Positions 1-5,205 of a stretch of DNA of 5,205 bases are shown piece after piece. Under the pieces are notes generated by a model that was not told the DNA's origin, searched no databases, and saw only the letters and a program-made list of their open reading frames with translations. The position numbers were made by a program, and so were the translations under genes. This stretch comes from Vitreoscilla sp. (GTDB lineage Bacteria; Pseudomonadota; Gammaproteobacteria; Burkholderiales; Neisseriaceae), in NCBI GenBank assembly GCA_030150505.1, contig JASLFS010000072.1:1-5205 (forward strand). Reading direction: 5' to 3'. The first letter of the stretch is position 1. Every line of letters begins with the position of its first letter.

Positions 1-97
1 CAAGAGGACTGAATATAATATCCAATAAATAGATATCATGTTCATGTTTGTAACATACAGTACAATTATGGCAAAATCAAGCCACCTACCCAGTCAT

Positions 98-111
98 TTG
101 ATGCATATCAA
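98..111. promoter_or_regulatory. Perfect FNR/ANR-type box (TTGAT-N4-ATCAA)
   Basis: The bases TTGATGCATATCAA match the FNR/CRP-family anaerobic regulator consensus TTGAT-N4-ATCAA at all ten defined positions. The symmetric site does not show direction. Reading rightward, AATAAT at 133-138 begins 28.5 bp from the box centre, close to the 29.5 bp of a class II FNR promoter; transcription would start near 145, but no gene follows on that strand. Reading leftward, the minus strand has an extended -10 (TGC CATAAT, hexamer at 70-65), but its distance of 34.5 bp is about half a turn off. A more distant leftward promoter for a gene outside the window is also possible. The box match is seen; the regulator and target are inferred. 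Confidence 0.5.
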
Positions 112-176
112 TCACTTTAGATATTTCAAATGAATAATTCTATTTTTAAAATTCATTAAAAAACAAATAATTGTGA

Positions 177-214
177 GTTATTAAAGGCTCCCTGCACCAA
201 ACACCTTAAATAAC
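177..214. repeat. Imperfect 11-bp hairpin with C-rich loop; possible terminator or small-RNA stem
   Basis: Bases 177-187 (GTTATTAAAGG) pair with 204-214 (CCTTAAATAAC) at ten of eleven positions, with one A-A mismatch at 183/208. The 16-nt loop is CTCCCTGCACCAAACA on the plus strand. For the minus-strand operon the hairpin lies about 105 nt past the metI stop. It is followed by 13 nt and then six T (163-158), so it is not a canonical intrinsic terminator but could mark or protect the transcript end. On the plus strand it lies about 32 nt downstream of the start predicted from the FNR box, and the loop would expose CUCCCUG, which is complementary to Shine-Dalgarno-like sequence. The pairing is seen; both functions are inferred. 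Confidence 0.4.
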
Positions 215-318
215 AACAACAGTATCTTTAGCTCCACTCTCGAATAAATTTCACCATAAAACATACAAGCTATTTTTACACCATTGACTTATCTACTTCA
301 GAATCTCTAAGCACAATA

Positions 319-987
319 TCAATGATGGCGAGCGTGTTTTGCCCAACGATCACCTATCCACTGCATGCCTTGTACGATAATAACCAACGTAATGACCGTT
401 ACAACCATAGCAACATTATCAAATCGTTGATAACCATAATTCAATGCCAAATCCCCTATTCCTCCACCACCAACAGCCCCAGCCATCGCTGTTGCCCCAA
501 CCAAAGTGATACTGGCAGCGGTCAAACTTAAAATTAATGAGGATTTAGCTTCTGGCAAAATAAAATGCCGCACTACCTGCCAAGTCGTGGCTCCCATAGA
601 TTCGGCTGCTTCTATAATGCCTGAATGAACGCCTAATAATGAATTTTCAACCAATCTAGCAGTATACGGAGCAATGTAAATCACCAAAGGAACAATCGCT
701 GCTATCGTACCAATAGAAGTTCCAACAAGTGAACGAGTTAAGGGAATCATTGCCACCAATAAAATAATAAAAGGCAATGAGCGAATAATATTCACAAGTG
801 GATTTAGTATCTTATAGATTATTCTATTTTCCCAAATACCATTTGGTCTGGTTAAAACCAATATAACCCCTAAAGCAACACCCAAAATAGAACCAACAAC
901 TAAGGCAATGCCAACCATTGTTAATGTTTGGCTCATGGCCTGTATAAATTGCTTGCTGGTTAATGCTGTATCAAACCACTGAATCAT
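319..987 (-). CDS. metI: MetI-type ABC transporter permease
   Basis: Inner-membrane permease of a methionine-family ABC importer, 222 residues, close to the usual MetI length. About five hydrophobic membrane segments are visible, roughly at residues 20-45, 66-83, 90-110, 151-175 and 192-210. The cytoplasmic EAA loop that docks on the ATPase is at about 126-147: EAA, then Gly132, then ILPEA. The family-typical NIIRSLPFIILL stretch (66-77) and the AGAVGGGGIGDLA stretch (169-181) are also present. The ATG overlaps the metN stop in an ATGA (987-984), and AGGGGG at 998-993 gives a strong binding site 5 nt upstream, so translation is coupled to metN. It is the last gene of the minus-strand operon. 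The family is certain; that methionine itself is the substrate is not, because the linked genes point to another or additional ligand. Confidence 0.95.
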   Translation of the reverse strand: MIQWFDTALTSKQFIQAMSQTLTMVGIALVVGSILGVALGVILVLTRPNGIWENRIIYKILNPLVNIIRSLPFIILLVAMIPLTRSLVGTSIGTIAAIVPLVIYIAPYTARLVENSLLGVHSGIIEAAESMGATTWQVVRHFILPEAKSSLILSLTAASITLVGATAMAGAVGGGGIGDLALNYGYQRFDNVAMVVTVITLVIIVQGMQWIGDRWAKHARHH

Positions 988-1997
988 TGTTGCCCCCTAT
1001 TCACACCAACGCCACGAGATTGCAAATATGCCACAGCATCCTGAATATCTTGTTTATCTCCGACCAATTGCACGAACATACTCCCCAGCACCACTCCACT
1101 AATTTCCTTCATATTGGCAAATAAAATATTAACTTTGATTTTATTCTGTAGCATTAGCTCATTGACCACTGGCTCATTGGCTGATGAGCCCAAAAACTCC
1201 AAACGATATACATTTTCATTGTGATTTAAATTATCCAAAATCCGTTCTGGAATTTCTTCATTCAAAACAGTATTAACAAATTTGCGCGTGGTCGCATGCT
1301 GAGGATCAGAGAAAATAGACAAAACTTGCCCTTCTTCTACAATCTGCCCATTTTCCATAACTGCTACACGGTTACAAATTTGTTCAATGACTTCCATTTC
1401 GTGAGTCACCAATAATATTGTGATATTTTGCTCACAATTAATTTTTTGTAATAACTTTAAAATCGCCTGCGTTGTTTGCGGGTCCAAAGCTGAAGTTGCC
1501 TCATCACACAATAAAATTTTTGGGTTATTAATAAGTGCCCGTGCAATTCCAACTCTCTGCTTCTGTCCTCCTGATAGCTGATTTGGATAACTGCTTTTTT
1601 TATCACTCAACTCAACATATGCCAAAATATCATCAACTCGAGTATTGATTTCATTTTTATCCATACCAGACAAAATCAAAGGCATAGCAACATTTTGAGC
1701 CACCGTTTTGGTTTCTAATAAATTAAAATGCTGAAAAATCATGCCTATACTTTGTTTATGAAGGCGACTTTGACTTAAGCTTAATTTATCAATATCAACG
1801 CCACCAACCAATACCTCTCCACGAGTAGGCTTTTCTAATTGGTTAACCAAACGAATCAATGAACTTTTCCCTGCCCCGCTATAGCCAATAAAACCAAAAA
1901 TATCGCCTTGTTCAATATGCAAATTAATATTTTTTAATGCATGTAATTGGCATTTATCTTTGGTGTAAATTTTCTCAATATTTTTAAATGTAATCAT
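984..1997 (-). CDS. metN: MetN-type ABC transporter ATPase with NIL domain
   Basis: ATPase subunit of a MetNI importer, 337 residues. The nucleotide-binding domain shows Walker A GYSGAGKSS (38-46), Q-loop Gln89 in FQHFNLL, signature LSGGQ (141-145), Walker B ILLCDE (161-166) and H-loop His199. A C-terminal NIL domain spans about 264-335; in MetN this domain binds cytoplasmic substrate and shuts transport down (transinhibition). By a remembered alignment, Asn290 corresponds to E. coli MetN Asn295, which is needed for that control. I chose ATG 1997 because MITFKNIEKIY matches the family N-terminus. A GTG at 2012 in frame would add five residues. GAGG at 2016-2013 is 15 nt from the ATG, a long spacing, but it leaves no room for the GTG. 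The gene starts 4 nt after the monooxygenase stop and overlaps metI by 4 nt. Confidence 0.95.
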   Translation of the reverse strand: MITFKNIEKIYTKDKCQLHALKNINLHIEQGDIFGFIGYSGAGKSSLIRLVNQLEKPTRGEVLVGGVDIDKLSLSQSRLHKQSIGMIFQHFNLLETKTVAQNVAMPLILSGMDKNEINTRVDDILAYVELSDKKSSYPNQLSGGQKQRVGIARALINNPKILLCDEATSALDPQTTQAILKLLQKINCEQNITILLVTHEMEVIEQICNRVAVMENGQIVEEGQVLSIFSDPQHATTRKFVNTVLNEEIPERILDNLNHNENVYRLEFLGSSANEPVVNELMLQNKIKVNILFANMKEISGVVLGSMFVQLVGDKQDIQDAVAYLQSRGVGVNRGQQ

Positions 1998-2001
1998 GAT
2001 A

Positions 2002-3462
2002 TTAATCGGCACCCTCAGCTTGTTTTAATCGCTCAGAATAAGGCACTGCAATTTGCCATTCATTACCCAATAATTCATCTTCAGTGCTGCGCTTAACCAA
2101 ATCCAAGTGCTCTGTGTAATGATCCAAATACAATTGACTAACAATTTTTTCTGCCACCCGCTCTGCACCCACATTGGTGCCAGGTATCAAACCAATAACG
2201 GGCCCCATGCTGACAGATGCACTCAAATTAAAACAATATAATCTTTCAATTCCAGCTAATGGCAAGTTATCTTTGGCTTGCAATTGGAAATAGCGACTAA
2301 CATAAGGCTGAGATGCCAAGCCACTATTTTCTTCATCTTCAGGTATTTCATACGCATCTGCCCATGTTTTAATATAAGGACTTAATTGAGCCAATGCGTC
2401 TTTTTTATCCCATGTAATGCGATAACCAGTGGCTAAAATCAAATAATCAACAATAAATACAGCATCAGGGGTTCGAATGTTTAGTTTTTCCCCTTGCAAA
2501 CTCACATCCAATATAGGGCTGTCAAAGTTAAAATAAGCATTTGAATGCCGAGAAACTCGCAGAGTACTACCATGCGGCGCAGGTGTTTTTGCTTTAGCCA
2601 CATAATCGCTGTAATGCCATTTCTGTGCATCCGTGAAATGCTGATAAGCACAAGAGAACCCAGCATTACCTGCAACTTTGCCACGATTGACTCTAGGCAT
2701 ATCACTAGCACGAATTAATATTTCAACGGATTTTGCCCCATTTTCCAAGGCTGTGGCTGAACTATCCATCGCCCCAGCACTATAGCCAACAACAGCAATA
2801 TCCCTATCTTTAAAACGACTGTAATCCGTCCCTGCATAAGAATGCTCCCAATAAAGATTAGGAATATCATTCATAAATTTAGGAATATTAGGCTCACTGA
2901 AAGATTCCATACCCATGGCTAAAATGATATGTTCAGCAAAATATTGCTGAATACCTGTTGGGGTTTGAAAAGTTAGTTCACTGCCATTTTCTAAAACTGT
3001 TAAATCAATCAAACAATATTCATTTTGTATTTGTGGCTGAGTTATTTTTTTAAACCATTGTAAGTATTCACCCCATTGCAAACGGGGAATTTTATCTAAT
3101 TGCTCCCAAGCACTATGGCCAAACTGAGCTTTAAACCACGCTTGAAAAGACAAAGATGGTGAAGCCATCGCAGGTCCTAAAACATGCTTTGGAGAGCGCA
3201 AAGTTTCCATCAAAGCTGGTTTAATCCATGGCCCTTCTTGCCCATCTTTTGCCTGGTCAAAAACCATAGCATTCACACCTTTTAGCTTTAAAGCAAAAGC
3301 AGCAGTAATCCCAGACATTCCACCACCAATAATGGCCACATCTAATTTTTGGCTAGCAATTTGATTACCTGATAATACCCAAGGATTAATGGGTAAATTT
3401 AAGTATTCAAAATCTCGTTGGATTTGTTGTTCTAATTCATTTAATCCACTTATTTCATTCAT
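2002..3462 (-). CDS. FAD/NAD(P)-dependent monooxygenase-like oxidoreductase
   Basis: A 486-residue, apparently soluble flavoprotein with two dinucleotide-binding folds, as in class B flavin monooxygenases and N-hydroxylases. The FAD motif GGGMSG is at 46-51 within a beta-alpha-beta (VAIIGGG...). The second, NAD(P)-type motif is at 223-231 (AVVGYSAGA), preceded by a WEHSY stretch (205-209) that recalls the HS of the FMO signature. An ATGYR motif is at 344-348. In the second fold the middle glycine of GxGxxA is Ser228, a departure from consensus that may affect NAD(P)H binding. There is no signal peptide or membrane segment. The start is supported by AAGGA at 3473-3469, 6 nt upstream and overlapping the stop of the preceding gene. 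Its place between a CMD protein and MetNI suggests it oxidises an imported compound. The class is well supported; the substrate and whether it acts as a hydroxylase or another oxidase are unknown. Confidence 0.85.
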   Translation of the reverse strand: MNEISGLNELEQQIQRDFEYLNLPINPWVLSGNQIASQKLDVAIIGGGMSGITAAFALKLKGVNAMVFDQAKDGQEGPWIKPALMETLRSPKHVLGPAMASPSLSFQAWFKAQFGHSAWEQLDKIPRLQWGEYLQWFKKITQPQIQNEYCLIDLTVLENGSELTFQTPTGIQQYFAEHIILAMGMESFSEPNIPKFMNDIPNLYWEHSYAGTDYSRFKDRDIAVVGYSAGAMDSSATALENGAKSVEILIRASDMPRVNRGKVAGNAGFSCAYQHFTDAQKWHYSDYVAKAKTPAPHGSTLRVSRHSNAYFNFDSPILDVSLQGEKLNIRTPDAVFIVDYLILATGYRITWDKKDALAQLSPYIKTWADAYEIPEDEENSGLASQPYVSRYFQLQAKDNLPLAGIERLYCFNLSASVSMGPVIGLIPGTNVGAERVAEKIVSQLYLDHYTEHLDLVKRSTEDELLGNEWQIAVPYSERLKQAEGAD

Positions 3463-3471
3463 GCTTTTTCC

Positions 3472-4587
3472 TTACTCCACACTCAATTCAAAAGGCTCTC
3501 CCAGTGACAACATCAAGCGATTCGCCCACGAGAAAAAAGCAGTTGATTGTATTAAATCCAATAATTCCAATTGACTAAACCCTAGATTTTTTAAAGCCTC
3601 AAATTGATGTGTTGTGACTTGTACTGGCGTAGCGCTCAATGCAGCTACAAATTCTGTTATTGCTAATAATCGTTTATCAAATCCTTGTGCCAATATTTCC
3701 CCTGCTGCCGTTTGTAGTAAGCGATTCACATCATCCGTACGTTTTTTTTCATACTGACAGGCTTTTCTAGCATGAACCGAAGCACAATATATACAACCAT
3801 TAACTTTACTAACGGCTGCTGCTGCAAACTCACGCTCCCACCGAGGCATACCTTGTGGTGTATAAAAAACACCACGGTCAATTAACGTTCTAATCTCTAA
3901 AATTTTGCTATGATGAGCCAATAATAAAAAATACTCCGAATGTAGCTGCCCATGTTTTTTCATTACTTTTGCTTCATTAATTTGCAGCGTTTGCTCATCC
4001 CGAATCGTTAACCAAGGCTCCCAACCCAAATTCTCTTGCGTAAATGCTACAGGTGCTTTTTTGCCCAACTGTGTTTTTACTTGTTGATTCCAGATACCGG
4101 CACGAACAGCATTAGCAACATGAGAAATTCCTTGCCCTTGTAATAATTGCAAACCCAAAATCAAACGAGCTTGGTATGTCACAAAAGTAGCCAATTGAGC
4201 CAATAAAATAACATCCTCAACTAAAATACCCTTTTCGAGTAACGCTTGTACTAACGAAAACTGAGCCTGTTTCGGCTGCTGGTTAATAACATCAACATAT
4301 ACCAAAGCTGTTTGAAAAATTTGGTTATTATCATCAACCAAATCATTCCCCAAAGCATCTTGATAAAAATCAGCCAACACATCACTTCCCAACTGTCGGG
4401 ATACTCGCTCCGCAATAAAATAACGCATAGGCAACGTTAGCCATTCAGAACGAGCATCAAGAATAACTTCAAATGCTTTTTGAGTATTCTCAGTTGCCCC
4501 ATCACGAATCTGCCTAACTGCAGCTAACTCAGAATCAGGATGAATATTGAGTAATTGATTAATCACATCATGAGCTAAATCCGCCAT
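3472..4587 (-). CDS. Double CMD/AhpD-like protein (apparent fusion of two CMD domain types)
   Basis: A 371-residue, soluble protein of the carboxymuconolactone decarboxylase (CMD)/AhpD superfamily, about twice the length of a single-domain member. The C-terminal half carries the AhpD redox site: Glu253, Cys265-Ile-Tyr-Cys268 and His272, matching the Glu, CxxC and His of alkylhydroperoxidase D. The end (AFFSWANRLMLSLGEP, 350-365) is typical of AhpD-like proteins. The N-terminal half (about 1-190) contains no cysteine but has a CMD-like helix (ATFVTYQARLILGLQLLQG, 133-151), so it looks structural or non-thiol. From memory the halves resemble the separate Avi_7170 (N-terminal) and Avi_7169 (C-terminal) families. 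ATG 4587 is preferred over ATG 4611 because AGAGGG at 4600-4595 lies 7 nt upstream, while 4611 has no binding site. It is first in the operon. Likely peroxide or thiol redox partner of the flavoprotein; substrate unknown. Confidence 0.88.
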   Translation of the reverse strand: MADLAHDVINQLLNIHPDSELAAVRQIRDGATENTQKAFEVILDARSEWLTLPMRYFIAERVSRQLGSDVLADFYQDALGNDLVDDNNQIFQTALVYVDVINQQPKQAQFSLVQALLEKGILVEDVILLAQLATFVTYQARLILGLQLLQGQGISHVANAVRAGIWNQQVKTQLGKKAPVAFTQENLGWEPWLTIRDEQTLQINEAKVMKKHGQLHSEYFLLLAHHSKILEIRTLIDRGVFYTPQGMPRWEREFAAAAVSKVNGCIYCASVHARKACQYEKKRTDDVNRLLQTAAGEILAQGFDKRLLAITEFVAALSATPVQVTTHQFEALKNLGFSQLELLDLIQSTAFFSWANRLMLSLGEPFELSVE

Positions 4588-4594
4588 CTGAATA

Positions 4595-4600
4595 CCCTCT
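4595..4600 (-). promoter_or_regulatory. Ribosome binding site deciding the CMD gene start
   Basis: AGAGGG on the minus strand lies 7 nt upstream of ATG 4587. It falls inside the frame that would be translated from the upstream ATG 4611, which has only AT-rich sequence and no purine-rich site in front. This supports a protein beginning MADLAHDVINQLL. Confidence 0.7.
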
Positions 4601-4841
4601 TTCGTTATCATATGAACAATTTTTGATTAATCATTAAATACTATTTTTTTAATCCGCCAAACGAACTATTCGCTATATATTTATAACTTAATCCTCTATT
4701 CAGCAAACACGTAAAATAATTTTTATAAAATGCTCTTAATAATCCTAGCTATAAACTATTCTTTGAATTTATAAAGATTACTTAGAACTTATTTTTATTT
4801 GAATATAAATATATGGTCTAAATTGCCAATCAAGCCTCAGC

Positions 4842-4866
4842 TATACTCAATCAAAATATGGGTATA
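4842..4866 (+). repeat. Inverted repeat upstream of the lipoprotein gene
   Basis: TATACTCA (4842-4849) and TGGGTATA (4859-4866) are inverted copies with one mismatch (a G-U pair in RNA), separated by 9 nt. The left arm overlaps the best -10 candidate (TATACT) and the right arm ends just before the ribosome binding region. It could be a dyad operator covering the promoter. If transcription starts upstream, it could be a leader hairpin. The symmetry is seen; any function is a guess. Confidence 0.3.
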
Positions 4867-4891
4867 ACCAAAAGAAAGAATGGGAATGGGT

Positions 4892-5205
4892 ATGTTAAAA
4901 ACAAAATGGGCAAAATTAGCTTTATTCAGTGCAACCTTATTTGCATTAGCTGCATGTGGAGAGCGAAAAGTAGACGAAAGTAGTGATAAAAAAGAAATTA
5001 CCATCGGATTTGGGGTTGGTAATTATATTGATCAAGTTGAAAAAGGCATCGGTCCTATTTTAGAAAAAAAAGGTTATAAACTAAACCTGCGCCAGTTTTC
5101 CCAAAACCGCCAAGTTAATCCTGCCTTTGAAGAAGGTGCAATTGATGCATCAGTCAACCAAAGCAGCGCTTATATGAAAGCATATAATGACAAAAACAAT
5201 ATTGA
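4892..5205 (+). CDS. MetQ/NlpA-family substrate-binding lipoprotein (3' part beyond the window)
   Basis: The first 104 residues of a lipid-anchored binding protein that should deliver ligand to the divergently encoded MetNI. The signal peptide has a basic n-region (KTKWAK) and a hydrophobic core, and ends in the lipobox LAAC with Cys22; Gly23 after the cysteine gives no inner-membrane retention signal. The mature start matches the NlpA/MetQ fold: EITIGFGVGNYIDQV (35-49), then EKKGYKLNLRQFS (58-70). The segment that in MetQ usually reads PN..L..GE.DAN.FQH is here VNPAFEEGAIDASVNQSSAY (75-94), so the FQH ligand motif is replaced by NQS, hinting at a different ligand. The start is uncertain: in-frame ATGs at 4880 and 4886 precede 4892. 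GGGA at 4882-4885 suits 4892, and only weak purine runs precede the others. It runs off the right edge without a stop. Confidence 0.9.
   Translation, partial: MLKTKWAKLALFSATLFALAACGERKVDESSDKKEITIGFGVGNYIDQVEKGIGPILEKKGYKLNLRQFSQNRQVNPAFEEGAIDASVNQSSAYMKAYNDKNNI

Larger units (their letters stand above)
1..318. other. Non-coding AT-rich region beyond the 3' end of metI
   Basis: No convincing protein gene lies here. All three plus frames entering from the left edge stop within the first 32 bases. On the minus strand only very short frames exist. One of 27 codons (264-181) has no ribosome binding site. Another starts at ATG 45 and is still open at the edge after 15 codons, also without a binding site. 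What the region does hold is a perfect FNR-type box (98-111), a 38-nt imperfect hairpin (177-214) and possible -10 elements on both strands near the box. A gene may start just left of the window on the minus strand, but this cannot be shown. Confidence 0.6.
4588..4891. promoter_or_regulatory. Divergent AT-rich intergenic region between the oxidoreductase/transporter operon and the binding-protein gene
   Basis: About 300 very AT-rich bases separate the start of the minus-strand operon from the plus-strand lipoprotein gene, so both promoters should lie here. No promoter is clear. For the minus strand, TATAAA at 4685-4680 with TTGCTG at 4706-4701 has a short 15-nt spacer. For the plus strand, TATACT at 4842-4847 is a reasonable -10 but lacks a -35 at normal spacing; TTGCCA at 4823-4828 is only 13 nt away. 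Weak -35 elements fit activator-dependent promoters. Small palindromes occur: TGATTAATCA (4624-4633), CGAA-CTA-TTCG (4662-4672) and TTTTATAAAA (4721-4730). I recognise no riboswitch and no named operator. Confidence 0.5.

Noticed and set aside
1..45. Minus-strand frame from ATG 45 open to the left edge (MNMISIYWIL...)
   Set aside because: Only 15 codons are visible, no binding site precedes the ATG, and the content is simply AT-rich; it cannot be told from chance.
169..183. Resemblance of AATTGTGAGTTATTA to the left half of the lac operator
   Set aside because: Only one half resembles it, the symmetric half is absent, and no LacI-type context is present; coincidence.
181..264. Minus-strand 27-codon frame in the region after metI (starting MFYGEIYSRV)
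   Set aside because: It has no ribosome binding site, overlaps the hairpin and matches nothing I recognise; a frame this short is expected by chance.
322..531. Plus-strand frame of 69 codons antisense to metI
   Set aside because: It lies inside a certain gene on the other strand, has no binding site, and its product lacks recognisable features.
2502..2711. Minus-strand 69-codon frame within the flavoprotein gene
   Set aside because: It is an out-of-frame shadow of a well-supported coding sequence.
3389..3574. Plus-strand 61-codon frame across the flavoprotein/CMD junction
   Set aside because: It is antisense to two well-supported genes, with no start signal or recognisable product.
4624..4633. 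TGATTAATCA palindrome upstream of the CMD gene as an FNR or other named operator
   Set aside because: It lacks the TTGAT-N4-ATCAA spacing, and 10-bp AT-rich palindromes are common in such DNA.
4823..4847. TTGCCA and TATACT as a sigma-70 promoter for the lipoprotein gene
   Set aside because: The hexamers are good, but the 13-nt spacer is too short for a normal promoter; only the -10 is kept as a possibility.

Overview
This AT-rich window (clearly below 50% G+C by eye, not counted) comes from a Gram-negative bacterium, most likely a proteobacterium. The support is a MetNI-type methionine-family ABC importer with a C-terminal NIL domain, a lipobox-bearing substrate-binding lipoprotein, and a perfect FNR/ANR-type box. 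I cannot name the genus. I see no Neisseria-type (GCCGTCTGAA) or Haemophilus-type (AAGTGCGGT) DNA uptake sequence.

Layout. Positions 1-318 hold no convincing protein gene. They contain a perfect FNR-type box (98-111) and a long imperfect hairpin (177-214) that lies beyond the 3' end of the operon. Positions 319-4587 carry four tightly packed minus-strand genes, in transcription order: a double carboxymuconolactone decarboxylase (CMD)/AhpD-like protein (4587-3472), an FAD/NAD(P)-dependent monooxygenase-like protein (3462-2002), the MetN-type ATPase (1997-984) and the MetI-type permease (987-319). Gaps are 9 nt and 4 nt, followed by a 4-nt ATGA overlap, so they almost certainly form one operon. 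A divergent AT-rich region of about 300 bp follows. A plus-strand MetQ/NlpA-type lipoprotein then begins at about 4892 and runs off the right edge.

How they fit together. The lipoprotein, permease and ATPase make a complete MetNIQ-type importer. The first two genes of the operon encode redox enzymes, so the locus reads as import followed by oxidation of a small compound, not as plain methionine uptake. The lipoprotein lacks the FQH motif usual in MetQ, which hints at a different ligand, although the NIL sensor domain of MetN looks intact. From memory, this resembles loci in which CMD proteins of the Avi_7169 and Avi_7170 type sit next to MetNIQ-like transporters and flavin monooxygenases. Here the two CMD types look fused into one protein. 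The substrate and chemistry are unknown.

Two starts are moved from the longest reading frame: the CMD gene to 4587 (strong ribosome binding site) and metN to ATG 1997 (family N-terminus).
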